The notes: generated from the letters alone by a model not told the origin. 64,000 nucleotides of DNA from JAJZQZ01 sp963790415 (GCA_963790415.1 CAWBOK010000003.1:682001-746000), one strand, 5' to 3'; positions 45,601 to 54,842 are shown, counted from the stretch's first letter. Translations and numbers: made by a program.

Positions 45601-46131
45601 GTGCGACCTCCTCGGTGGAGCGGTCGGTGACCGCGGTGAACACCAGACTGGACTTCAGGTTCCGGGCCGTGCGCGACCACATGGTCTCGGTGATCTCCAG
45701 GTCTTCGGCGTCGGTATCGGGGCCGGCTCCGAGCACGAGCCCCATCATGGGGTAGCGATCGTACCGCGGCACGATGGTGCATCTCGCCGTCGTCGATCAC
45801 GATGTAGGGGTGGACGAGCGGGATCATCTGATCGGCGACGCGCTTGAGCAGCGCCGTCGTGAACCCCATCACCATCGGCGAAGCGAGCACCACCAGGTCC
45901 GAGGCGAGCATGGAGCTGCAGACGTCGCGCTGTCGTCGCGCTTTGCGCACTCTCCCGGTGTCTTGACCCAGCACCCGAAGCAGCCGGAGCACCCCTTGAG
46001 ATCGAGGTCGCGCAGCTCGACCAGGCGTACCTCGTGGTCGATAGCCGGCTGAGCCGCTCAGCCAGGTCGTGGACGTAGCCGTCGAACGCCGACGAGGCAT
46101 CCGGTTCGCCGTTGAGGATCAGTATCTCCAT
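45578..46131 (-). pseudogene. Flavodoxin-like reductase with three frame shifts
   Basis: Reconstructed it is a 185-residue flavin reductase: MEILILNGEPDASSAFDGYV, then (next frame) VRLVELRDLDLKGCSGCFGC, then (third frame) SSMLASDLVVLASPMVMGFT and finally YDRYPMMGLVLGAGPDTDAE to ALSAAA. The Cys-rich CSGCFGCWVKTPGEC is typical of NADPH-dependent iron-sulfur-flavoprotein-like reductases. Breaks fall near 46040, 45925 and 45775. Three in 550 bases is far above the local average, so true decay is possible. First gene behind the TetR-controlled promoter. Confidence 0.65.
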
Positions 46132-46154
46132 CGCCGCCCTTCTTTCTGCCGTAG

Positions 46155-46212
46155 TTCTACGTTGTAGAATAGGTGACAGCCCGCATTATACATCGTAGAA
46201 TAGACCTGTCAA
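46155..46212 (-). promoter_or_regulatory. TetR-controlled divergent promoter with two operators
   Basis: On the minus strand a consensus promoter: TTGACA (46207-46212), 16 bases, TATAAT (46185-46190). Two related inverted repeats occur: ATTATAC-ATC-GTAGAAT (46185-46201) on the -10 box and TTCTAC-GTT-GTAGAA (46155-46169) just after the start of transcription. Their shared half-site NTTCTAC and their place between the divergent TetR and reductase genes make a TetR operator very likely. Confidence 0.7.
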
Positions 46213-46236
46213 TCCCATCCCAAGAAAGGCAGCGGC

Positions 46237-46907
46237 GTGCCCGAAGACAGGCGGAAGAGCCCCGCGAGATCGCGACAGCAGCGCGTCGAGACCCGAGCCC
46301 CGAGGAGGGAGAATCCCACTACCCCGCTCACCCGCGAGCGCATCGTGCGCGCAGCTTGGGTATCGTCGACCGCGACGGCGTGAAGGCGCTCTCCATGCGC
46401 CGGCTTGGCGCCGATCTCGGTGTGGACCCGATGGCGGTCTACTACCACATCCCCAACAAAGAGGCGCTGCTCGACGCCATCGTCGAGGCGGTCATGTCCG
46501 AGATCGACCTCTCCGTCGACGTCGCCGACGCACCGCCCGAGGAGCGGATCATGACCGCCGCCCGCGTCTACCTCGACGTGTTGCTCGCGCACGGCAACGC
46601 GTTGCCGATCATGCTCAGCCGAGGTCCCAGCACGCCCATGGCCGTTCGACCGGTCGAGTACCTCATCGGCGTGTTGCGCGACGCGGGCCTGCCGCCCGCG
46701 CAGGCGATGGCCGGCATGAATGCCATCGCTGCGGCGGTGCGAGGCCTGGCCGCTATCGTCCCCGCCGGCCCGGGCGGGCCACCTCCCGCCGACTCGGTCG
46801 TGGACCCGGGCGAGGCTCCGCTTTGTGGGCAGGATTTCCTCCGCGACTTCGAGTTCGGCGTGCGCGCCCTGGCGAAGGGGTTGCTGCTCAGCGCCGAGCA
46901 CTTATGA
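46237..46907 (+). CDS. TetR-family repressor, one frame shift
   Basis: Regulator of about 223 residues with a TetR class C-terminal domain. The GTG start (AGAAAGG upstream) reads VPEDRRKSPARSRQQ to TPLTRERIVRAA, then a one-base loss near 46350 moves into the frame LGIVDRDGVKALSMRRLGAD with the helix-turn-helix VDPMAVYYHIPNKEALLDAI. The ligand domain has ARVYLDVLLAHGNALPIMLS and FEFGVRALAKGLL, close to tetracycline-repressor-like proteins. It should repress the leftward reductase operon. Confidence 0.8.
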
Positions 46908-46922
46908 GGCCACGTGCCACCC

Positions 46923-48074
46923 CTATTCCCCCAGCGCGACCCGGAGCCGTTCGATGAGGTGGGTCAAGCCCACTACCTCGAGGGACCGGTCGCCCAACGC
47001 GCGGACGTAAGGGCGCTCCACGTCGGCGGAGACGACGTAGGTGTCCCCCTCCGGGTAGGCGCGGCGGAACGTACGCAGGCCACCGAACTCATCGCGGGCT
47101 GAGTCGGACCACTTGCACTCGATGGCGATGGGATGCCGCCCGTGCGGGACGATGACGAAGTCCACTTCGTTGTGCCGCGTGTCGCGCCAGTAGTGCACCG
47201 ACGCCGACGGAATGCGCGCCTGGATTTCGTTCAGCACATAGTGCTCCCACAGGTGGCCCAGGTCGTCCGGCCGGAGGTCGTTCCACCCGCGATACTCGGT
47301 TACAAAGCCGGTGTCGAACGCGTAGACTTTGGGCGCGGCGACGATCTCGGTGGTCCGGCGCGTGGAGAACGGCCTTACCACGTGGGCGACCCGGGTCACT
47401 TCCAGTACCTGTAGATAGTTCGCGATCGTGGGACGGCTCACTTCACACGGTCCGGCGAACGCCGTGGCCTCGAACATACCGCCGCTGCGCGCGAGTATCA
47501 GCTCCACGAAGCGCAGAAACGATGCTCGGCGTTCAAGGCGGAAGAGTTCCTGGATGTCCCGCGCCCAATAAGAGTCCATCCACTCCTGAAAATCCCCGGT
47601 CGAACCGGACTCGGCCAGGAAGAACGGAGGCAGGCCGCCCTGAGCCAGACGGCTCATCAGGTCTCCCCCGAACGCTTCGAGATCGGCGCTCATCATGGGC
47701 GTGAGCCAGACGTCGGTCTTGCGGCCGGTCAGCGTGTCTCTGAACGTGCTCGTGGCATGGAGGGTCGATGAACCGGTGGCCACGATCCGTGTGCCAGGAT
47801 GGTAGTCGGCCGCCAGCTTCAGGAGTTCGGACGGGTTCGCGAGGCGGTGCACCTCGTCGAACACCACCCGCTTGCCTTCAAGGGACGCGAGCAGACGCTC
47901 CGGGTCTTCGAACTGCCTGCGCACGCTGGGGCGTTCGAGATCGAAGTACTCGATATCCGATAGTGAGTGGACAAGGGTGGTCTTGCCCACGCGCCGTACG
48001 CCCGAGAGCCACACCACTGAGCGGCGCTCCCACGCCTGTTCGATTTGATCTATCCAGTACTGTCGCCGAATCAT
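46923..48074 (-). CDS. AAA ATPase with DUF4143 domain (intact copy)
   Basis: Archaeal-type ATPase of 383 residues. Walker A SGVRRVGKTTLVHSL, Walker B KRVVFDEVHRL, sensor ATGSSTLHATSTF, then the C-terminal DUF4143 region with LWEHYVLNEIQAR, YWRDTRHNEVDFVIV and AIECKWSD, a PD-(D/E)xK-like nuclease core. Family members are common in mobile and defence-associated regions; their role is not established. It is the full-length relative of the decayed copy at 7.0-8.1 kb. It stands alone between a TetR gene and a metal transporter gene. Confidence 0.85.
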   Translation of the reverse strand: MIRRQYWIDQIEQAWERRSVVWLSGVRRVGKTTLVHSLSDIEYFDLERPSVRRQFEDPERLLASLEGKRVVFDEVHRLANPSELLKLAADYHPGTRIVATGSSTLHATSTFRDTLTGRKTDVWLTPMMSADLEAFGGDLMSRLAQGGLPPFFLAESGSTGDFQEWMDSYWARDIQELFRLERRASFLRFVELILARSGGMFEATAFAGPCEVSRPTIANYLQVLEVTRVAHVVRPFSTRRTTEIVAAPKVYAFDTGFVTEYRGWNDLRPDDLGHLWEHYVLNEIQARIPSASVHYWRDTRHNEVDFVIVPHGRHPIAIECKWSDSARDEFGGLRTFRRAYPEGDTYVVSADVERPYVRALGDRSLEVVGLTHLIERLRVALGE

Positions 48075-48257
48075 ATGCAGGTAGGATTGCAGATACTGCG
48101 ACTATGTGCAAACAGGGATTCACATGATGGTCGGCGGCCAGGCTAAGGGATGCCGTCCCTGAAGCTGTCGTCGCCGCCGCGGCTGACGCCCTGGTTGGCA
48201 TTGGAGCCGTTCTTGTCTAGACTAGGTCTTGAGCTACCGAGCCGAAAGCGAGGGAAC

Positions 48258-49223
48258 GTGACCATCCACGACGCGGCGAGCAGCGGAGCGGCAAGCCCGA
48301 GGATGCAAGGCGTTGTCGCGGAGCACCGCGAACGCGACATACGGCGTGTTCTCTGGGCAGTGCTCGCTCTCAACGTCGCCGTTGCGATGGCCAAGCTGTT
48401 GTACGGCCTTTTCAGTGGGTCGGTGGCAATGCAGGCCGACGGCGTCCATTCCCTGTTCGACGGCGCCTCGAACATAGTCGGCCTCATCGGCATGTGGTTC
48501 GCGGCGAGACCCGCCGACGCGAGCCATCCCTACGGGCACGCGAAGTTCGAGACCTTCACCGCTGCGACCATCGCTCTGATGCTCGCCATCGCCGCCTACA
48601 CGGTCGGCCGCGGTGCCATCGATAGTCTCCAGGGCCAAGGCGATACTCGCGTCACATGGGTCTCGTTCGCCATCATGATCGGCACGCTGTTCGTGAATCT
48701 GGGGGTGACCACGTGGGAGACGCGTGCCGGCCGCCGGCTGCGCAGTGAGGTGCTCGTCGCCGACGCTCGTCACACGCTCAGCGACGTACTCGTCAGTTCG
48801 GGCGTGATTCTCAGCCTGGTGTTGGTCCGACTCGGGTTCGAGAAGGCCGACGGCGTCGTGGCCCTGTTCGTGGCGGTCGCTATCGCCTACGCCGCGCTGA
48901 CGATCCTGCGAAGCGTCGGACGCACACTCGGCGATGCCGCGCGTCTGCCGGAGGCGGACATAGCCGCCACCGCCGCTCGTGTCGAAGGTGTGTTGGACTG
49001 TCATTCGGTGCGAACACGCGGGTCGGAGAACTGCGTATTCGTCGACATGCATATCGAGGTGGCTCCCGACAGCACGATCGAGCGCGGCCACGAGATCGCC
49101 CATGCGGTGGAGGCGGCGTTGCGCGCCAAGTACAGCGAGATCGTCGACGTGGTCGCGCACGTGGAGCCGGCAACCAAGGAGCATGCCGCCATGGCGCCGG
49201 CAACCGTGGCGCCCCGAACCTGA
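48258..49223 (+). CDS. Cation diffusion facilitator metal exporter
   Basis: CDF family antiporter of 321 residues with six membrane helices. Zinc-site pairs are ADGVHSLFDGASN in helix two and VADARHTLSDVLVS in helix five; HPYGHAKFET is the family loop. The cytoplasmic C-terminal domain has RTRGSENCVFVDMHIEVAPD. Exports zinc, cobalt, iron or manganese; the H-x3-D type in helix two and D-x-x-H/D in helix five suggests divalent cations without narrowing further. GTG start with GCGAGGGAAC; the frame is open 108 bases upstream without a better site. Confidence 0.9.
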   Translation: MTIHDAASSGAASPRMQGVVAEHRERDIRRVLWAVLALNVAVAMAKLLYGLFSGSVAMQADGVHSLFDGASNIVGLIGMWFAARPADASHPYGHAKFETFTAATIALMLAIAAYTVGRGAIDSLQGQGDTRVTWVSFAIMIGTLFVNLGVTTWETRAGRRLRSEVLVADARHTLSDVLVSSGVILSLVLVRLGFEKADGVVALFVAVAIAYAALTILRSVGRTLGDAARLPEADIAATAARVEGVLDCHSVRTRGSENCVFVDMHIEVAPDSTIERGHEIAHAVEAALRAKYSEIVDVVAHVEPATKEHAAMAPATVAPRT

Positions 49224-49243
49224 CTTCGACCAGACCTGCGGTT

Positions 49244-49882
49244 TCAGGTGGGTCGAATGGCGTCCGAAGCTGCGTGGTCGCCCGCGGGCGGAAGCGATCC
49301 CGTGTATCCCAGCCCGCCCAGCACGAACTCCAGCAGAGCCCCGGCCTGGTCGGCGGCGTTGCCTCCGCGCCAGAAAGCTCCGGAGTCGTCCATGCCCATC
49401 GTGGCCGCCAGAGCCAGAGGGGCGGCCGCCTCGGGCGAGGTCACGTGGAAGTCGCCCTCCTCGACTCCTTGACGGATCACCCCGGCAACCACGGGCGAGA
49501 GCCGCCGCAATGACGTTCTCACGATGCGATCGTGCACCTGCTCGTGCTCGGCCCGGTGGATGTGGTCGAGAACTTCGCGCTCGGCGAGGAGTTCGCGGAA
49601 CAGCTGCCAGCCCATACGCCTGAGTTTGTCCACCGCGCGGAGTGTGGGCATCTCCGCGACGGCCGTCATGGAGACCACCATCTCGTCGGCGATCTGTTCC
49701 ATCACGGCGTCGACCACGTCGTCCTTGCTGGAGAAGTAGAGGTAGAAGGTACCTTGCGCCACTCCGGCCGCGCGGACGATGTCGCTGACCGCCGTACCGG
49801 CGATCCCCCTTTCCATGAACAGGCGTCGGGCGGCCGCCACCAGCGCCGCCCGACGTTCGACAGGGTCTCCGCGTCTTCCCAC
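49244..49882 (-). CDS. TetR-family repressor of the MacB-type exporter
   Basis: Regulator of 212 residues. Helix-turn-helix in RRLFMERGIAGTAVSDIVRA and AGVAQGTFYLYFSSKDDVVD. It is the last gene of the exporter operon (three bases after the ATPase gene), and the operon promoter carries two palindromes of the TetR type, so negative autoregulation is likely. Confidence 0.88.
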   Translation of the reverse strand: MGRRGDPVERRAALVAAARRLFMERGIAGTAVSDIVRAAGVAQGTFYLYFSSKDDVVDAVMEQIADEMVVSMTAVAEMPTLRAVDKLRRMGWQLFRELLAEREVLDHIHRAEHEQVHDRIVRTSLRRLSPVVAGVIRQGVEEGDFHVTSPEAAAPLALAATMGMDDSGAFWRGGNAADQAGALLEFVLGGLGYTGSLPPAGDHAASDAIRPT

Positions 49883-49885
49883 GTC

Positions 49886-50617
49886 TCAGGCTACGACCGC
49901 GACCGGGGTCGGCGCCGGATCGACTATTGCGGGCATCGCCGTGGCGACTGCCGTTGCTTCGTCCATGATGCGGCCGTCCAGCAGTCGCACCACCCGATCG
50001 GCCTGGGCCGCGACGGCCGGGTCGTGCGTGACCAGGATGAGAGTCATGCCGCGGTCGCGACAGATTCCCTTGAGCAGGTCGATGATGTGGGTCGCGTTGC
50101 GCGAGTCCACGGACCCGGTGGGCTCGTCGGCGATGAGGATGCACGGCCGGTTCACCAGTGCCCGCGCGATGGCCACCCGCTGCCGCTCCCCACCCGAGAG
50201 TTTGGTGGGCAGGCTGTCGGCCCTCCCGGCCAGACCCAGTTCGTCGAGCAGTTCCAGCGCTCGTCTCTTGCGCTCGCTCGGCGCCATGCGCTCCTCCATC
50301 AGCGACATCTGCACGTTCTCCCAGGCGGACAGCGACGGGATCAGGTTGTGCAGCTGGAACACGAAGCCCACCGTACCCCGGCGGAACGAAGCCAGGTCTC
50401 GCTCGTGGGCGATGTCTGTGCCCGCCACCATCACCTGCCCCTCGTCGGGCACGTCGAGCGCTCCCAGCATATGCAGCAGCGTCGACTTTCCCGAGCCGGA
50501 CGGACCCACCACGGCGAGGAACTCGCCTTCTTCCACGTCCAGGGTCACCCCGTCCAGCGCCTTGATCCGGCCCTCATCATAGTGCTTCTTGGCATTCTTG
50601 ATGGAGATGATGCTCAT
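49886..50617 (-). CDS. ABC transporter ATPase, MacB/LolD type
   Basis: ATP-binding protein of 243 residues. Walker A VGPSGSGKSTLLH, Q loop VFQLHNLIPSLSA, signature KLSGGERQRVAIARALV, Walker B CILIADEPTGSVD and switch His in VTHDPAVA. The C-terminal 25 residues are Ala/Pro-rich. It works with the FtsX-like permease encoded just upstream. Family members export peptides, lipoproteins or antibiotics, or transmit mechanical signals. Confidence 0.93.
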   Translation of the reverse strand: MSIISIKNAKKHYDEGRIKALDGVTLDVEEGEFLAVVGPSGSGKSTLLHMLGALDVPDEGQVMVAGTDIAHERDLASFRRGTVGFVFQLHNLIPSLSAWENVQMSLMEERMAPSERKRRALELLDELGLAGRADSLPTKLSGGERQRVAIARALVNRPCILIADEPTGSVDSRNATHIIDLLKGICRDRGMTLILVTHDPAVAAQADRVVRLLDGRIMDEATAVATAMPAIVDPAPTPVAVVA

Positions 50618-50677
50618 CGGAAACCTCTTTCATTCTTGCGATCTTCACGATTCGAGCGATGGACACGGACCTGCCGG

Positions 50678-51784
50678 TCACTCGTACCGGAGCGCTTCCA
50701 CGGGCGAGAGGTTCGCCGCCCGGTAGGCCGGGTAGAGGCCGCCGATGACCGCGACCAGCACCGCTACCAACGTAGCCTGCAGCCAGAGACCGGGCGAGTA
50801 TGCCGGCGTCAGGAACGACTGCACCGCCGGAGCCTGTGACACCAGCTTGAGGATGGGGACTGCGATGAGCGTGCCCACCACGACGGATCCGACCCCGATC
50901 GCCGCCGACTCGCTCAGGATGAGACGGATGATGCTGCGTCTCCGCCATCCCAGAGCCTTGAGCACGCCGATCTCGCGTACGCGGTCGTAGACGCTGATGA
51001 TCATGGTGTTCATGACGCCGATGCCGCCGATCACGATGGCCAGGGCCGAGATCAGCCAGCTCGCCGCATTGATGGTGTCCATGCCCTTGTCGGCCTTGGA
51101 GATCTCAGCGACGGAGGTGATGGTCACCAGGCCGCCGGCGCGCTCGATGCTCCGCGCCACAGTGCCCACGTCGGCTGCGTCTTCGACCTTTACCGAGACC
51201 AGGGTCACCTTGCCCACACGGTCTGTCGTCTGCTGCATGGTGGCAAGCGGTGCGAGTCCGCCGCCGTCCTTCATGTTCTCCCCGGTCTCGTAGACGCCCA
51301 CGACGGTGAACTCGCGCTCGAAGACCACTAGGGTGTCACCGACCGTCTTGCCGTTGGACCGTGCGGCGATCTTGCCGAGGACGATCTCGTCGGGTGCCGC
51401 GAACATGCGCCCCTCGATGGGCCGGATGTCTTTCAGCGTCAGCGCTCCCGGTTCGGAGCCGAAGACGATGAAGAAGGGATTCGCGCCCAATTGCGTCATG
51501 CTCATGAGCGTGCCGTCGGCGCGCTCGACGCCGGGCAGAGCGCGGATCTCGTCGACGCGGGCGGCGTCGATGATGCTGAAGCTGATGTCGGAGGAGTCGG
51601 CCTGGGCCACGGTGATGTCGCTGCCTCCGCTGTTCATGATGCCCGAGAACGACGCGCCCATCCCGTCGGCAACCGCTCCGAGCATGAGGATGGTGGCGAT
51701 GCCGATACTTATGCCCAGCAAGGTCAGCAGGGTGCGCGTCTTATGGCGCCAGAGGTTCTTGAGGATAAGTGCCGAGAACGTCAT
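50678..51784 (-). CDS. FtsX-like permease, MacB type
   Basis: Membrane protein of 368 residues: one N-terminal helix (KTRTLLTLLGISIGIATILML), a large extracytoplasmic MacB core domain of about 210 residues, then three helices (SALAIVIGGIGVMNTMIISV, the REIGVLKALGWRRRSII coupling loop, and ILSESAAIGVGSVVVGTL). Four-helix MacB-type topology. First gene of a three-gene operon with the ATPase and TetR. Confidence 0.92.
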   Translation of the reverse strand: MTFSALILKNLWRHKTRTLLTLLGISIGIATILMLGAVADGMGASFSGIMNSGGSDITVAQADSSDISFSIIDAARVDEIRALPGVERADGTLMSMTQLGANPFFIVFGSEPGALTLKDIRPIEGRMFAAPDEIVLGKIAARSNGKTVGDTLVVFEREFTVVGVYETGENMKDGGGLAPLATMQQTTDRVGKVTLVSVKVEDAADVGTVARSIERAGGLVTITSVAEISKADKGMDTINAASWLISALAIVIGGIGVMNTMIISVYDRVREIGVLKALGWRRRSIIRLILSESAAIGVGSVVVGTLIAVPILKLVSQAPAVQSFLTPAYSPGLWLQATLVAVLVAVIGGLYPAYRAANLSPVEALRYE

Positions 51785-51895
51785 GATGTCCCACCTCCCG
51801 GCCTACAAACGGCCCAAGTCGAGTACCTCGGCTCGATCCGTCCCGCCGGTGGGCGAGACCCGCGCCTTGTCCGTTGTGCGCCGGTGACTGTCTAA

Positions 51896-51950
51896 TGACT
51901 TACAGTCACTGACTTAGAGTCAGTATAGGAAGCGAGGCGTTGGATGTCAA
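51896..51950 (-). promoter_or_regulatory. Exporter operon promoter with two TetR-type operators
   Basis: On the minus strand TTGACA (51945-51950), 17 bases, TATACT (51922-51927). Directly downstream are two abutting perfect repeats, CTGACT-TAG-AGTCAG (51909-51923) and TGACT-TAC-AGTCA (51896-51908). The first touches the -10 box. A very clear repressor-controlled promoter. Confidence 0.75.
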
Positions 51951-52093
51951 GTAGCGGGTCGCGGTTGTCGGGAGTGTTTCGCAGGCGCGCGTGAGATGGC
52001 TCCAGCTCTGCATCGGGTCCGCCGATATCGAACCAACCGGGACGTGTTCTCGGCCGGTTCATTTCAGACATCAGCTGGGTCAAGGAGGTTGAG

Positions 52094-52531
52094 ATGGGGG
52101 TTACTCAGGCGATCGTCGGCTGCCTCGCCGGCATGGGCGCCGAAGTCAAGAGCCAGGACGACAGAGGCGAAGCCAGACTCGTGCTGGCCGAGAAGAAGTC
52201 GTTCTTGTCGAAGAAGAGGGTGGAATACCAGGCCGAGTTCAGGGTGGACGAGCACGAGCGGGCAGTGCGATTCTTCGAGATGCTCAAGGAGTCGGGATCG
52301 GGGATGGCCGGCGGCGATCTCGACGACGTCGGTGGCGGGTTCGGCTTCAAGAAGGAGAGCTACAAAACCGGAGGTGGTGGGCGCGAGGGGACCCTGGAAG
52401 CCCAAGGAAGCCTTCTCAGCCAAACATACTCTTTCACATTCGACTACGGGTGGACGCGGTCGGCCATTGAAGCCATCTCAGCTCACCATGGGTACCGGTT
52501 CGAGTATCAGCTGACTCCCAAGGGGCTGTAG
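52094..52531 (+). CDS. Unknown conserved-looking protein
   Basis: A 145-residue soluble protein that I do not recognise. It has a charged N-terminal half (EVKSQDDRGEARLVLAEKKS, then VEYQAEFRVDEHERAVRFFE) and a Gly-rich linker around residues 75-100, then YSFTFDYGWTRSAIEAISAH. Codon use agrees with its neighbours and an AAGGAGG lies ten bases upstream of the ATG, so it is a real gene. It is divergent from the exporter operon and convergent with the MoaD-like gene. Confidence 0.65.
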   Translation: MGVTQAIVGCLAGMGAEVKSQDDRGEARLVLAEKKSFLSKKRVEYQAEFRVDEHERAVRFFEMLKESGSGMAGGDLDDVGGGFGFKKESYKTGGGGREGTLEAQGSLLSQTYSFTFDYGWTRSAIEAISAHHGYRFEYQLTPKGL

Positions 52532-52584
52532 GGCCGACGAGGACATCCGCGCGCACGTCGATGGTGCCGCCCCGAGCGCTTCCA

Positions 52585-52812
52585 TCACCCGCCCGAGACG
52601 GGAAGGAAGACATACAGGCGGTCGCCGTCGGCCAGCGAGGTCGTACCCGGGGCAGGCCGGCCGTTGACGCAGGCGATCCACGGCAGGCCATTGGGGAGGT
52701 CCAGGCCCGTGATCGCGTCGGCCAGCGTGGCGTCGTCGACGACCTCGTGGTCGCCTTCGCGGCTGCCGGCGTGGTCTCGCAACACCGCGCAGAGACTGAT
52801 ATTCACGCGCAC
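52585..52812 (-). CDS. MoaD/ThiS-family sulfur carrier
   Basis: Ubiquitin-fold protein of about 75 residues ending in the diagnostic Gly-Gly (LYVFLPVSGG). The conserved VNGRPAPGTTSLADGDRLYV strand-turn is clear. Such proteins carry sulfur for molybdopterin or thiamine synthesis; copies next to AOR genes are presumed to serve the tungsten pterin cofactor. A GTG is the likely start (a second GTG two codons on is possible). It follows the AOR gene by about 90 bases in the same direction. Confidence 0.8.
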   Translation of the reverse strand: MRVNISLCAVLRDHAGSREGDHEVVDDATLADAITGLDLPNGLPWIACVNGRPAPGTTSLADGDRLYVFLPVSGG

Positions 52813-52900
52813 ATCATCACTTGTCCTCGTTCCGGCGCCAGGTGGTCGCACCGGCTGCCCGCCGAACTGTCCTCGCGGCGGGCACCGCCCACCCGTGGAG

Positions 52901-54736
52901 CTATGCGATCCCCAGCCGGCTCAGGGTCGCCTGGGTGGGGATGCCGTCGGCGTCCCAGCCCCGCAGTTGGTAGTACTCCACCAGCATCTCCGGCAGGTGG
53001 CTCACCTGTCCCGCGCCGGGACCGTCCGGCAGCGGCTCCTCCAGCTCGCGCGGCGGCAGCGTGTCGTCCGCACCCGTGAAGCCGGCCCGCACCAGGAACT
53101 GCCGCTCGGCGTTGAAGATGCGCTCGCCGGCTTCGCAGAGTTCCTCGATGGAGTAGTCTGCGCCGGTGGCCGGATTCAGGTATTCCAGGATGCCTACCGG
53201 CTGTATGAGGACATCCTTGGTCACCAATGCCCGGTGGGCGAAGAATATGCAGAGACCGGCGGAGTCGATGATGGTGGACAAGGTCTGGGCCGAGATCACG
53301 ATCGCGGCTTTGCCTTCCACCTCCGCGCTGTCCACCAAGACCGGCGTGCCGAACAACTCGAGGTAGGCGGTGTCGCCGCGCATGTGCGAGCCCCCGATCG
53401 GCGAGGTGGCGTACGCGACGCCCATCCCCTGCAGACGCCTGGGGATGTAACCCGCCATCTCCTGCTTCTTCGCGACCATCGCCAGTTCCGGATGCCCGTA
53501 CCGCTCCGCCAGCCGGTAGCTGCCCTCGGCCAGCAGGTCGCCGAACCCCTCGCGGTTGCCGGTCTTCTCGGCGAGTTCCACCAGCGCCTCGCCATCGCCC
53601 CAGCGCAGGGACCGTCCCACCTCGGCCTCGTCCAGGTAGCCTCGGTCGACCAACTCCATAGCGCACGCCAGGGTCACGCCCATGGTGATGGTGTCGAATC
53701 CCAACCGGTTGCAGGCGAAATTCGCCTCGACGATGGGGGCTAGGTCGGCGATCAGGCAGTTGGACCCCATGGCGAACCAGGTCTCGTACTCGGGGCCCTC
53801 ACCGACGAGAGTCCCCTCCGGCTTCTCCACCTTGCTGATGCGGGCGCACCCGATGGGGCAGCTGAAGCAGGCCCCTCGGCGGATGAAGTGCTTCTCGTGG
53901 AACTCCTTCTCGATCCCGCCTTCCCACGGTTTGAACTTCGAGTTCTGGAAGTTCTTGGTGGGCAGGTCGCCCATCTTCTCGCCGTGACCCGCGGCGTAGG
54001 TGGTGCCGTACAGGCTGAGCCCGACGGGCGTCACCGCCGCGCCGGCATTGTAGGTGTCGATCACCCCTTTGTGGAAGGCGGCGAAACCCTCGGGATCGTG
54101 CAGAGGGACGTCCTTGCCCTCGGCCTTGACCACCACGGCCTTCAGGTTCTTCGAGCCCATCACTGCGCCCACCCCGGAGCGGCCGGCCGCCCGGTGCTTC
54201 TCGTTCATGACCGAGGCGAAGCGCACGAGCCGTTCTCCGGCCGGTCCGATACAGGCCACGCGGGCCTTGGGGTCGGTCGCGCCGAGTAGGAGGTCGGTGG
54301 TCACCGCGGTGTCTTCCCCCCAGAGGTGGCCGGCAGGACGCAACTCCGCCTTTCCGGGAGTCACGTAGAGGTACGTGGGCTCGGCTGCGCGTCCTTTGAT
54401 GATGATGCCGTCATAGCCGGCCCGCTTCATCTCGGTGGGGAACTGCCCGCCCGAGTTCGACGTGGTGAGGGCGCCGGTGAGCGGGCTTTTTGTCATGATC
54501 ATGTAGCGGGCGCCGGTGGCGGCTCGGGTTCCGGTGAGGGGCCCCGTGAACATGCACATGATGTTCTCTGGAGACAGCGGGTCTACTGTGGGATCCATCT
54601 CCTTGTTCAGATAGTAGATCCCGAGACCGCGCCCGCCGACGTAGTCGCGGGCGACCTTCGGGTCCAGGGCCTCGTCGGCGATCTCGCCGCTGGTCAAGTC
54701 GACGCGCAGGATCTTGCCGGTCCAGCCTTTCATCAT
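52901..54736 (-). CDS. aor: Aldehyde:ferredoxin oxidoreductase (stand-alone)
   Basis: Second AOR-family enzyme, 611 residues, normal length. Pterin loop VGGRGLGIYYLNKE, TSNSGGQFPTEMKRAGYDGI, SGVGAVMGSKNLKAVVV and cluster ligands CFSCPIGC plus the late Cys in SAGLCIFF. Unlike the copy at 29 kb it has no ferredoxin domain and must use a separate acceptor. Sequence is closer to the classical AOR branch than the first copy is. It is paired with a MoaD-like gene. No ferredoxin gene is adjacent. Confidence 0.93.
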   Translation of the reverse strand: MMKGWTGKILRVDLTSGEIADEALDPKVARDYVGGRGLGIYYLNKEMDPTVDPLSPENIMCMFTGPLTGTRAATGARYMIMTKSPLTGALTTSNSGGQFPTEMKRAGYDGIIIKGRAAEPTYLYVTPGKAELRPAGHLWGEDTAVTTDLLLGATDPKARVACIGPAGERLVRFASVMNEKHRAAGRSGVGAVMGSKNLKAVVVKAEGKDVPLHDPEGFAAFHKGVIDTYNAGAAVTPVGLSLYGTTYAAGHGEKMGDLPTKNFQNSKFKPWEGGIEKEFHEKHFIRRGACFSCPIGCARISKVEKPEGTLVGEGPEYETWFAMGSNCLIADLAPIVEANFACNRLGFDTITMGVTLACAMELVDRGYLDEAEVGRSLRWGDGEALVELAEKTGNREGFGDLLAEGSYRLAERYGHPELAMVAKKQEMAGYIPRRLQGMGVAYATSPIGGSHMRGDTAYLELFGTPVLVDSAEVEGKAAIVISAQTLSTIIDSAGLCIFFAHRALVTKDVLIQPVGILEYLNPATGADYSIEELCEAGERIFNAERQFLVRAGFTGADDTLPPRELEEPLPDGPGAGQVSHLPEMLVEYYQLRGWDADGIPTQATLSRLGIA

Positions 54737-54842
54737 CTACCTCACCGTGACGGGTTGCTTGAGAAGTCTTACACAAGCTTACCACCGGGGCCACTGGGGC
54801 CGTTGGTAGATGTTCACTGTTCGCGTGCCCCTTTTTGTACAT

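Noticed and set aside
48234..50144. A 636-codon open frame on the minus strand across the metal transporter and TetR genes
   Set aside because: It is a shadow of strongly coding sequence in GC-rich DNA: low-complexity Arg/Gly/His protein, no ribosome site, and it overlaps two well-supported genes completely.
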